Source: DAISKN01 sp963716925 (GTDB lineage Bacteria > Acidobacteriota > Vicinamibacteria > Marinacidobacterales > SMYC01). Taken from it: 64,000 nucleotides of DNA. Made by a program: the position numbers and the translations under genes. The stretch covers positions 310,001 through 374,000 of the forward strand of contig CAVQUX010000033.1 in NCBI GenBank assembly GCA_963716925.1, given 5' to 3'. Below the pieces are notes generated by a model. It had not been told where the DNA came from, did not search any database, and saw only the letters and a list, made by a program, of their open reading frames with translations. Positions 56,288 through 64,000 of this stretch are shown in pieces; position 1 is the stretch's first letter; every line of letters starts with the position of its first letter.

Positions 56288-56350
56288 ATGCTCCTGTCCT
56301 TCTTCCCCATGGACCGCGCCTCCTCGGACCTCCCGACTCGCGGGAGATGA
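56288..56350 (+). CDS. 20-codon upstream ORF overlapping the decarboxylase start
   Basis: ATG 56288 to TGA 56348-56350; the stop overlaps the decarboxylase ATG 56347 as ATGA. It begins MLLSFFPMD and ends in TRGR. No homology claimed. The overlap means ribosomes ending here could re-initiate on the decarboxylase, and GGGAG lies within the last codons. Could be a leader peptide or a chance frame. Confidence 0.4.
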   Translation: MLLSFFPMDRASSDLPTRGR

Positions 56351-57841
56351 TCGATCGAGGCGATCGAGAAGCTTCACGCCAAATGACCGACGCGGTGCGG
56401 AAGTCGCTCCTCGAGCTCGAGACGAAGGCGCGCGAGCTCGAGCCTCCGGCCGACGTCCGGCGCCGGCTCTTCTCCGAGGTCGCCGCCTACGCCGAGGAGT
56501 TTCTTTCGAAGCTTCCCGATCTGCCCGCGTTCGTCGAGACCGAAGACCGGGGCGTCGGGATTCTCGAGACTCCCATCGGCGAGGAGCCGCGGCCGCTCTC
56601 TCATCTCCTCGATCATCTCCGGCGCGACGTGGATCGGCCCGGTCTGAATCCCGCCTCGGGGGGACACCTCGGTTATATCCCCGGGGGCGGCCTCTATGCG
56701 TCCTCCCTCGGAGACTTTCTCGCAGCGGTCACCAATCGCTATGCGGGGGTGTTCTTCGCCTCGCCGGGGGCGGTGCGCATGGAGAACATGCTCCTCGAGT
56801 GGATGAGCGGCCTCGTGGGCTTTCCGAAGGAGACCGCGGGAGGCAACCTCACCTCCGGCGGCAGCATCGCGAATCTCATGGGGGTGGTGACGGCGCGGGA
56901 CGCCCACGGAATCCGGGCGCGCGACGTCGAGCGCGCGGTCATCTACGCGACCGAGCAGGCCCACCACTCGGTGACGAAAGCCATCCGCCTCGCGGGACTC
57001 TCGGAGGCGGTCCAGCGTCTCGTGCCCCTGGACGAGCGCTACCGGATGCGCGCCGATGCGCTCGAGAGGTCGATCGCGAGCGACCGCGCGGCCGGTCTCC
57101 TTCCGTTTCTCGTTATCGCGAGCGCGGGCACGACCGACACCGGTGTCGTCGATCCCATCGAGGAAATCGCGGCGATCTCCCGGAAAGAGAGTCTCTGGCT
57201 GCACGTCGACGGCGCCTACGGCGGGTTCTTCATCCTCTGCGACGAGGGGAAACGGGCCCTCGGCCGGCTCGACGGATCCCACTCCCTGGTGATGGATCCG
57301 CACAAGACGCTCTTTCTCCCCTACGGGTCAGGCGCAATCCTCGTCCGGGATCGGGGAAAGCTCCTCGAGAGCCACCACTACACCGCCAACTACATGCAGG
57401 ACGCGCTTTCCGCCCGGGACGAGCTGTCGCCCGCCGACCTATCGCCCGAGCTCACGAAACACTTCCGCGGGCTTGAGGCTCTGGATGCCTCTGCTCCTCC
57501 ATGGGCTCGCGCCCTTCCGGGCCGCGCTCCAGGAGAAGCTGCTTCTCGCCCGGTACTTCCACGAGCGGATCTCGGAACGTCCCGGCTTCGAGGTAGGGCC
57601 CTATCCGGATCTCTCGGTCGTCACTTTCCGCTACCGCCCCTCGAGCGGCGACGCCGACGCCTTCAACAAGAAGCTCGTCGAGGCGATTCACCGCGACGGA
57701 CGGGTTTTCCTCAGCTCGACGATTCTCGATGGACGATTCACTCTGAGGCTCGCCGTGGTCTCGTTCCGCGTCCATCTCCAGACCATCGACCTCGCGCTCG
57801 AGATCCTGGACCACGAGGTGCGCCGGCTGGAATCGGCGTGA
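56347..57841 (+). CDS. PLP-dependent (group II) amino-acid decarboxylase family protein, one apparent frameshift
   Basis: About 497 aa when repaired. Group II PLP family: SGGHLGYIPGGGLYASSLGDF, TSGGSIANLMGV, His-His in EQAHHSVTKAI, WLHVDGAYGGFF, and the PLP Lys in MDPHKTLFLPYGSG. The frame breaks at ~57470 in a GGG run; repair gives FRGLRLWMPLLLHGL and the C-terminal domain ends at 57841. ATG 56347 (GGGAG directly before) or ATG 56383 may start it. Substrate could be an aromatic or acidic amino acid; not resolvable. Confidence 0.82.
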
Positions 57842-57842
57842 G

Positions 57843-58919
57843 CTATTGCGACGCCCGAGCCCGCTCGGGATAGAGCGTGAGCTTCTGCACTCTCCAGTTC
57901 GTGATCTCGCCCACGTAGAGCACGTTCTCGTTCCGGCAATCCATCTCGTGGGTGGAGCCGAACTCCTTCAGGAGCTTTCCCGCCCTACCGAACTTGCCCA
58001 CGATGGTGCCGTCGAGCTCCATCTTGTAGATCTCGCCGTCGTCCATGTTGGCGGTCGCGTTCGAGTTGGAGCTGTAGAGGTACTGATGGGGGCCGGGAGT
58101 GATGCAGAGCGCCCAGGGCGCGCCCGCGTTCAGGAACTGGGTCTTGAAGTTGCCGTCGTTGTCGAAGACTTGAATGCGCCGGTTCCCCCGGTCGCCCACG
58201 TATACGTTTCCCGCGGCGTCGGTCGCGATGGTGTGGAGGGTGTTGAACTGGCCGGGCTCCGTTCCCTTCGCTCCCCAGGACTTGAGGAACTTTCCGTTCT
58301 TGTCGAACTTCGCCACTCTCGAATTCCCGTATCCATCGGAGACGAAGATGTTCCCCGCCGCGTCCCAGGCGACGTCGGTGGGCCGGTTGAAGTTGTCGCC
58401 CGGCACTCCCTCGCCGACGGGGGCGTCCGAAACGGGTGCGCCGGTCTCGGGCTCCTCGTTCGGAATTCGAATGGCCTCGGGCTTGCGCCCCATGGTCATC
58501 AGCACCCGCCCCTGGGGGTCGAACTCGATCAACATGTTCGAGCCTTCGTCCACCACCCAGACGTTGTCCATCGGGTCGACGCGGACGGTGTGGGCGAATA
58601 CGAACCCGTAGAGCCCCTGCCCGATCTCCCGAACGAAGTCGCCGGAAGCGTCGAACTCGAACAAACGCGCCGCGTTCCGGACGAACGCGCGATTGGTTCC
58701 GGTGCTGACGTTCACCGAGCCCGTGCGGGTATAGACGTAGATATGTCCCTTCGAGTTGGTCGCTACTCCGACCGCCTCACCGAGATAGATGTCGTCGGGC
58801 ATTTTGAGCAGGTCGGGCGCGGAATCATAGGGAATCTCGGGAATGCTCAACTGGGCGAACGCGGGGCTCGCGGCGGCGAAGAGCGTCGCCGTCAGGAGAA
58901 CTCGCAACGAGCGTTTCAT
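57843..58919 (-). CDS. Secreted NHL-repeat beta-propeller protein (copy A)
   Basis: 358 aa from ATG 58919 with SD GGAGG. Signal peptide (VLLTATLFAAASPAFAQ). NHL repeats: HTVRVDPMDNVWVVDEGSN, PTDVAWDAAGNIFVSDGYGN, HTIATDAAGNVYVGDRGN, plus a conserved segment GAPWALCITPGPHQYLYSS. Six-bladed propellers of this type are often annotated as peptidylglycine-lyase-like; function here unknown. Its paralogue lies 39 bp upstream in the same orientation. Confidence 0.87.
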   Translation of the reverse strand: MKRSLRVLLTATLFAAASPAFAQLSIPEIPYDSAPDLLKMPDDIYLGEAVGVATNSKGHIYVYTRTGSVNVSTGTNRAFVRNAARLFEFDASGDFVREIGQGLYGFVFAHTVRVDPMDNVWVVDEGSNMLIEFDPQGRVLMTMGRKPEAIRIPNEEPETGAPVSDAPVGEGVPGDNFNRPTDVAWDAAGNIFVSDGYGNSRVAKFDKNGKFLKSWGAKGTEPGQFNTLHTIATDAAGNVYVGDRGNRRIQVFDNDGNFKTQFLNAGAPWALCITPGPHQYLYSSNSNATANMDDGEIYKMELDGTIVGKFGRAGKLLKEFGSTHEMDCRNENVLYVGEITNWRVQKLTLYPERARASQ

Positions 58920-58958
58920 GGAAGCCTCCGAATCTCTCGACGTTCTCATCCGAGGAAC

Positions 58959-60024
58959 CTAATGTGACGTGGTTTGACGTGCCGGGGGAGAGAGCGTGAT
59001 CCGCTGCACGCGCCATCCCGTGATCTCGGCGACCAGGAGCTCGTTCTCGTCGCGGCAGTCGATGGCGTGGACGGTGGTGAACTCACCGAGCTGTTTTCCG
59101 GCGCGGCCGAATCTCCCGAGAACGGTCCCGTCGAGCTCCATCTTGTAGATCTCGCCCGTGACCTCGTTGAATTTCGAGTTGTTGTTGTCCGGATTCGAGT
59201 TCGAGCTGTACAGGTACTGATGCGGTCCGGGAGTGATGCAGAGCGCCCAGGGCGCGCCCACGGTGTCGTAGATCGCCCGGAGCGTCGAGATCGTTGCTGA
59301 ACACCTGGATCCTCCGGTTGCCGCGGTCGCCCACGTAGACGTTTCCATTCCGGTCGGTCTGGATGGAGTGGGGCGTGTTGAGCTGGCTCGGCTCCGAGCC
59401 CCGGCTCCCGACGGAGCGTACGAACCGTCCGTTCTTGTCGTACTTCACCACCCGGGAATTGGTGTAGCCGTCGGAGATGAAAATGTTCCCCTCCGCGTCC
59501 CAGGCGATGTCCGTGGGTCTACCGAAGCGGTACGGCTGGGCCGCAGGCGGCGGCGTGCCGCGGGGAGGGGTCGCGTCGAGGCCGTGCGACTCGGGTCGGC
59601 GGCCGAGGAGCATGGTCACGCGGCCCCGGGGGTTGAACTTGATGACCATGTCGGTTCCCTCGTCGACCGCCCAGATGTTGTCTTCGGAATCGACCCGCAC
59701 CGCATGCGCCATCGAGAAACCGTACAAGCCCCTTCCGATCTCCCGCAGGAAGGTTCCCGAGGGGTCGAACTCGAAGAGCCGCGAGGACTCGCCGCTCCTG
59801 GTGTAGACGAAGACGTGATCCTTCGAGTTTCGGGCGACGCCGATACCCTCTCCCATGTAGAGGTCGGCTGGCAGCTTCAGGAAGTTCAGCTCCGCCCGGA
59901 ACGGGATCTCGGGCGCCGTCGCGTAAGCTTTGGCCGGCGGCGGCGGAACGTTCCGCTGGGCTTCGACGGGAAGCGCGCCGAGCAGAGCAACGACGACCGA
60001 CAAGGACGACAGCAATCGCATCAT
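58959..60024 (-). CDS. Secreted NHL-repeat beta-propeller protein (copy B), one apparent frameshift
   Basis: About 355 aa when repaired; ATG 60024 with GGAGG upstream. Same design as copy A, including identical GAPWALCITPGPHQYLYSS, and a signal peptide ending VEAQ. The frame breaks at ~59285 within the last third (repair gives QVFSNDL then TLRAIYD). Tandem duplicate of the neighbouring gene; divergence is concentrated in the N-terminus and loop regions. Confidence 0.82.
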
Positions 60025-60059
60025 GGAAGCCTCCATTCGAATTCGGACGGGCGACGATC

Positions 60060-60791
60060 TCACTCCGTGCCCTCGTACTTGCTCTCCGCCGGCACCAGCA
60101 CCGCGCGCACCGCGGCGGCCCAGATCTCGTATCCCTTGGGGTTCAGGTGCAGGTTGTCCTCGACGAAGATGTCGGTCATGACCTTCCCGTCGGGACGCAG
60201 CATGGGAGTGGCCACGTCGATGTAGGCGACGAGATCGTCCTTCGCGGCGATGGCCTTCAGAAGCTCGTTGGTCTCGACCGCCTGTGGCCAGACCTCCCAC
60301 CGCGACACGCTCGGCTTGATTCCGATCACGTAGACCCGGGTCGCGGGGAGCGCCGCGTGAATCCGCTTCACGATGGCCTCGAATTGTTCGGCGATCTTCG
60401 CCGGCGGCACCTCGTAGCGGCCGAGGTCGTTGTCGCCCTCGTAGACCACGATCGCCCGGGGCTCGTAGGCGATGGCGACGCGATCGATCCAGTACAGGGC
60501 GTCTGCCATCGTGCTGCCGCCGAAACCCCGGGGTACTACGGAAAGGGGCGACAGGTCCTTCTGGATCGTCGGGTGCCAGCGGCGGACGCTGGAGCTGCCG
60601 GTGACCACCACCGCGCCGGACGGCGGCGGAGACACCTTGTCCTCGGCTTCGAACGAACGGATGTCCGCCTCGAAGCGCTGCGGTTCTATCTTCGGTGGCG
60701 CCTCGCGCGCGGCGGACTGCGCGGCGATATCGGAGGCGAAGGCTCCGGCCAGCAGGACCAGCGACAACCACGGCACGACTCGAAATCGCAT
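60060..60791 (-). CDS. Secreted SGNH/GDSL-type hydrolase
   Basis: 243 aa from ATG 60791 (SD GAGGGTGGG). Signal peptide (WLSLVLLAGAFASDIAAQ). Catalytic blocks: GSSSVRRW (Ser, block I), GFGGSTMAD (Gly), EGDNDLGRYE (Asn) and DNLHLNPKGY (Asp-x-x-His). Family members deacetylate or de-esterify carbohydrates and lipids. It is 35 bp upstream of copy B of the NHL genes in the same orientation, so they may form one unit. Confidence 0.88.
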   Translation of the reverse strand: MRFRVVPWLSLVLLAGAFASDIAAQSAAREAPPKIEPQRFEADIRSFEAEDKVSPPPSGAVVVTGSSSVRRWHPTIQKDLSPLSVVPRGFGGSTMADALYWIDRVAIAYEPRAIVVYEGDNDLGRYEVPPAKIAEQFEAIVKRIHAALPATRVYVIGIKPSVSRWEVWPQAVETNELLKAIAAKDDLVAYIDVATPMLRPDGKVMTDIFVEDNLHLNPKGYEIWAAAVRAVLVPAESKYEGTE

Positions 60792-60900
60792 CCCACCCTC
60801 TTTCTGCGTTTTCACCAGAGACGGTCGCGGGAGCATACATGTTCGTTCCATCCCCTCGCAATGAACGGGATCCCGTCGCCCGCAAGCCCTCGCGAGGGAT

Positions 60901-60906
60901 TAGAAT
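60901..60906 (+). promoter_or_regulatory. TAGAAT -10-like hexamer before the metallopeptidase gene
   Basis: TAGAAT ends 9 nt before ATG 60916; no SD is visible in the short leader. -35 not evident. Confidence 0.4.
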
Positions 60907-60915
60907 AACGAGTGA

Positions 60916-62031
60916 ATGGCGACCGACGAGAGCGCCTCGCCGCTGCCCCCGGCGGGCGTCGAGGAGCGAGAGCCCGAGAAGGCGGCGGCACCAGCGGAGA
61001 CGCTTCCGCCCCCGCAACCGAAAGAGCCGGCCTGGGCGACGGCGAGCGACGAAGAGATCCTGAACCTCCGATTCAGCGATCTCGGAATCGAAGGGGAGGG
61101 AGCGTTCCTCGAAGCCCGCATCCTGGAGCTGAACTTCGAGCTCGAGGCGAAGGGCATGGTGTTCCGTCCGTACTTCTGGGTCTCCGAGGACTGGTTCACG
61201 CCCGACGGCGTTCCCGGAATCGCGCTTCCGTTCTTCCTCGCGCACCCTCGCCTCATGGAGCTCGAGCGCTCCCAGATGCTCGAGGTCGAGGGCGGAACCG
61301 CGGACTGGTGCCGGCGCATCCTTCGCCACGAGGCCGGCCACGCCATCGATCACGCCTATGAGCTGCATCGCCGCCGCCACCGCCGAAGGCTCTTCGGCCT
61401 CTCTTCGGCGCCTTATCCCGAGTCCTATGCTCCCAAGCCCTACAGCAAGAACTTCGTGAGGAACCTCGACTACTGGTACGCACAGAGCCATCCCGACGAG
61501 GATTTCGCCGAGACGTTCGCGGTCTGGCTGGACCCCGCCTCCTCGTGGCGCGAGAAATACAAGGGCTGGCCCGCGCTGCGGAAGCTGGAGTACATGGACA
61601 AGCTCATGCAGGAGACCGCGAGCGATCCCGTGCCCCTGAAGATACGCCGCCGGCCGTTCGCTCTCTCCGGCCTCAAGCAGACGCTCCGCTCCCACTACGA
61701 GAGGAAGCGCGAGATGTACCAGGTGGAGTTGCCCACGTTCTACGATCGCGACCTCAAGCGGCTGTTCGACGGGTCGTCGCACGAGGGAGCGACGACCGCC
61801 GCCGAGTTCATCTCCCAGCACCGCCGCGAGGTCCGGCGTCTGGTGGCGCGGTGGACCGGGGTGTTCCAGTACACCGTGGACCAGGTTCTCGGAGAGATGA
61901 CGCGCCGCGCGCGCGAGCTGAACCTCCTGGTGGGCGCGAACCCCGAGGAGGCGAAGCTCAACTTCTCGCTCCTCCTCGCGGTGCATACCATGAACTACCT
62001 TCACAGCGGCCGGTATCGCTTCGCCCTATGA
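60916..62031 (+). CDS. Putative zinc-binding metallopeptidase, paired with ATP-grasp ligase
   Basis: 371 aa, no signal peptide. HEAGH at ~138-142 (ILRHEAGHAIDHAYEL) supplies two zinc His and the catalytic Glu; the third ligand is likely Glu in DEDFAETFAVWL. An acidic/Pro-rich N-terminus (~1-40) precedes the domain. This cytoplasmic metallopeptidase-like type occurs coupled with ATP-grasp genes in several bacteria, but has no known substrate. The stop overlaps the ligase ATG (ATGA). Confidence 0.82.
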   Translation: MATDESASPLPPAGVEEREPEKAAAPAETLPPPQPKEPAWATASDEEILNLRFSDLGIEGEGAFLEARILELNFELEAKGMVFRPYFWVSEDWFTPDGVPGIALPFFLAHPRLMELERSQMLEVEGGTADWCRRILRHEAGHAIDHAYELHRRRHRRRLFGLSSAPYPESYAPKPYSKNFVRNLDYWYAQSHPDEDFAETFAVWLDPASSWREKYKGWPALRKLEYMDKLMQETASDPVPLKIRRRPFALSGLKQTLRSHYERKREMYQVELPTFYDRDLKRLFDGSSHEGATTAAEFISQHRREVRRLVARWTGVFQYTVDQVLGEMTRRARELNLLVGANPEEAKLNFSLLLAVHTMNYLHSGRYRFAL

Positions 62032-63042
62032 AGAAGCTCCGGGTGCTCGCGCTGATGCACGAGGGCATGGTGCCGCCGGAGGACACCGCGGGAGTCGACG
62101 TCCGCGAAGCCCCCTGGAAGATGGAGCACGACGTCATCGCGAGCCTCGAGCAGATGGGACACGAGGTCGAGAACCTCGGCGTCGGAAGCGACCTCGGCGC
62201 CATCCGCCGCTCCATCGACGCGTTCCAGCCCCACATCGTCTTCAACCTCCTCGAGGACTTCGACGACGTTCCCATCTACGACCAGAACGTGGTGAGCTAC
62301 CTCGAGCTGCAGCGGGTCCCGTACACGGGATGCAACGCCCGGGGCCTCCTCCTCGCGAGGGACAAGTCGATCTCGAAGAAGCTCCTCACCTACCACCGAA
62401 TCCCCGTTCCCGAGTTCGCGGTGTTTCACCGGGGTCGTCCGGTACGGCGGCCGCCCCGCCTCGGGTTTCCGCTGATCGTGAAGTCCCTGGTCCACGAGGC
62501 TTCGACCGGGATCTCCCAGGCATCGGTGGTCGAAGACGAGGAAAAGCTGCGGGAGCGGGTAACGTTCGTCCACGAGCGGATCGGCACCGACGCCATCGTC
62601 GAGCGGTACATCGACGGCCGGGAGCTCTACGTGGGAGTGATGGGAAACGAAAGACTCGAGGTGTTCCCCGTGTGGGAGATCTTCCTCTCGCGCCTTCCCG
62701 AGGGCTCGTGGGCCATCGCGACCGAGAGCGTGAAGTGGAACCCCAGCTATCAGCGAAAGCACCGCATCAAGACGGGGGAAGCCAAAGGGCTCTCCGCCCG
62801 CGGTCACCGAGCGGGTGCAGAAGATCGCGAAGCGCATCTACAAGAACCTCTATCTGAGCGGCTACGCGCGCATCGACTTCCGCATGGACGACCAGGAGAA
62901 GGTCTACGTTCTCGAGGCGAATCCCAATCCCCAGCTCGCCCACGGCGAGGACTTCGCGGACTCCGCCGAAGCCGGGGGACTGCCCTACGACCGGCTCATT
63001 CAGCGGATCCTCAACTTCGGATTGAGCTGGAGGCCGCAGTAG
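62028..63042 (+). CDS. ATP-grasp ligase, D-Ala-D-Ala ligase-like, one apparent frameshift
   Basis: About 338 aa when repaired. Ligase landmarks: PHIVFNLLEDFDDVP, VPYTGCNARGLLLARDKS (acceptor region), LGFPLIVKSLVHEASTGIS (ATP-binding Lys), DAIVERYIDGRELYVGVMG and the catalytic Asn-x-Asn-Pro in VLEANPNPQLA. The family forms amide bonds via acyl-phosphates. The frame breaks at ~62795 and resumes with VQKIAKRIYKNLYLSGYARID. Coupled to the metallopeptidase gene by 4 nt, so both probably work on the same peptide-like molecule. Confidence 0.82.
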
Positions 63043-63404
63043 CACACTGCCCATGGGTCGTCTGTCCGTCGTCATTGGCTCGATCGGCCACCTGACCGCG
63101 GCGGGGTTGGCCGCGCGGTCGTGGATGTTCCTCATCACGGCGGCAGGGGCGCAGGGGACGGTGAGGGTCCAGCCGCCAAAAGAGCGTGCCGGGGCTCCGC
63201 AAAGGGGACGCGCCGCGGATTTCTCCCAGGTCCCGGCATTGTTCACTCTAAAGACGCCCGAGTTGCTAGCTCTCGGGCCCGTACCCCATTACCCTGTGCG
63301 TACCCCTTGACGGGAGTCTTTGCGAAAGCGCCGTTTGTCGCCGCACGTGAAGCGCGGCGGAACGGCTCCCGACCTGTGGACCCCGACGGTCGGGGCCCCA
63401 TTAT
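63043..63404. other. Intergenic region, no gene seen
   Basis: 362 bp between the ligase stop and the stop of the convergent last gene. It has a short direct repeat of CGTACCCC (63280-63309) and a hairpin at 63381-63395. Frames here are low-complexity and lack start signals. Confidence 0.55.
63381..63395 (+). terminator. Possible terminator hairpin
   Basis: CCCCGA, loop CGG, TCGGGG, followed by CCCCATTATTT. Short stem and poor T-run; it may end transcription from the plus strand before the convergent gene. Weak. Confidence 0.3.
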
Positions 63405-64000
63405 TTAACGGTGCACCCTACGCAGGTTGTTCTTGACCACCTCGGTCGCGACTGCGCGTCCGAGAACGTTGCCGAAGCGCTGGTCGTGGCGCCAATGGAT
63501 CCCGCCGTAGACGCGCGCGTCGTCTACGTCGTCGGCGATGTCCTTCAGCTTTGTGTAGTGCTTGGTGATGACCGTGGCCGGCAGAGAGCCGAGAGGCGGA
63601 ACGTTGTTGGTGATCGTGATGTCGTGGCCCGCGGCGCCGAAAAGACGCCTCATCGCCTCGAGACCACCACGCGTGCCGCTTGCGTGGTTCGATGGATAGC
63701 TGGGGAAGCACGGCGTCGGGATGAACGTCGCGAAGCCCGGGTCGCCTTCGGTCTTGTCATTTCCATCCGTCGCGCCGTTGCGGATCCCCGTTTCGGGACG
63801 CCAACGATTGTAGTGATACTTGTTCATGAACGATGCGACGAGGGCGTCGTTGATCGCCATCTGGATCAGCGCGAGCGCCCGCGCCCCTTCGGAGAGCGAT
63901 GTTCCCTTCGCTGTGGCGATTTGCCGCGTCGCCATACTCAGCACGAAGCTCGGTGACGAAGCGGCGTAGAGCCTCACGACCTCAGCTCGATCCACCGGGC
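63405..64000 (-). CDS. Vanadium-dependent haloperoxidase / PAP2-like protein (partial, N-terminus outside window)
   Basis: C-terminal ~198 residues. The PAP2/haloperoxidase vanadate-phosphate site is visible: HYNRWRPETGIR (Arg-Pro), PSYPSNHASGTRGG (Ser and His), and GGIHWRHDQRFG with the catalytic His and the following Arg region. Acts outside the cytoplasm, either oxidising halides with H2O2 or hydrolysing phosphate esters; vanadium enzymes have this RPxTxIR form. The gene runs off the right edge, so no signal peptide can be seen. Confidence 0.85.
   Translation of the reverse strand, partial: PVDRAEVVRLYAASSPSFVLSMATRQIATAKGTSLSEGARALALIQMAINDALVASFMNKYHYNRWRPETGIRNGATDGNDKTEGDPGFATFIPTPCFPSYPSNHASGTRGGLEAMRRLFGAAGHDITITNNVPPLGSLPATVITKHYTKLKDIADDVDDARVYGGIHWRHDQRFGNVLGRAVATEVVKNNLRRVHR

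Noticed and set aside
63053..63310. 85-codon frame after the ligase
   Set aside because: No SD, no -10 site, composition like intergenic DNA and no recognisable motif.

Overview
The window is GC-rich, densely coded bacterial chromosome. The gene mix points to an Acidobacteriota-like, Gram-negative, free-living heterotroph: a TonB-type receptor with a carboxypeptidase-regulatory-like N-terminus, a CBM9/DUF5916-type outer-membrane protein, many secreted hydrolases, NHL-repeat proteins, Ser/Thr kinases with TPR tails, and an ECF sigma factor of the kinase-linked type. This assignment is inferred from gene content; the window has no rRNA or other phylogenetic marker, and I saw no tRNA, CRISPR array, integrase or intact insertion sequence.

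Layout. 0-1.8 kb (minus): copper-type multicopper oxidase with a small exported Cys/His protein upstream and the start of another exported protein downstream. 1.8-11.8 kb: thiolase, serine hydrolase, a membrane protein built from two copies of one module, OsmC, a pirin remnant, then a run of outer-membrane beta-barrel, secreted atypical-kinase-like protein, MgtC/DUF4010 permease-like protein and radical SAM protein. 11.8-22.5 kb (minus): a complete chemosensory operon in transcription order mcp-cheW-cheR-cheA-cheB-receiver-cheX-GAF-receiver-DUF4388/receiver-PilZ, mostly with overlapping ends. 23-34 kb: PhoX/DUF839 protein, amidohydrolase, ABA4-like protein, Ser/Thr kinase, CocE-type hydrolase coupled to a histidine-kinase-like protein without a visible phosphoacceptor His, a membrane protein and a DUF5916-type protein. 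34-45 kb: MmgE/PrpD protein, membrane-anchored YiiX-like protein, a polytopic protein with conserved His motifs, CBS protein, RNase D, TonB receptor, TPR protein and a GAF/PP2C phosphatase. 45-52 kb: ECF sigma factor and kinase-TPR operon with its own promoter and terminator, flanked by decayed kinase fragments, then a beta-helix protein. 52-64 kb: an aldo/keto reductase-polynucleotide kinase-HAD fusion, TPR protein, CusF-SCO1 lipoprotein, PLP decarboxylase behind a 20-codon upstream ORF, two tandem NHL proteins, SGNH hydrolase, metallopeptidase plus ATP-grasp ligase pair, and a vanadium-haloperoxidase-like protein running off the right edge.

Two window-wide patterns matter for reading the annotation. 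First, about sixteen otherwise well-conserved genes or gene positions are broken by single-base frame changes, several in short homopolymers; this looks like residual indel error in the assembly rather than mass pseudogenisation. I therefore give such genes one span and name the break. Second, several genes without a Shine-Dalgarno sequence have a TANNNT hexamer 6-9 nt before the start codon, which suggests leaderless transcription.
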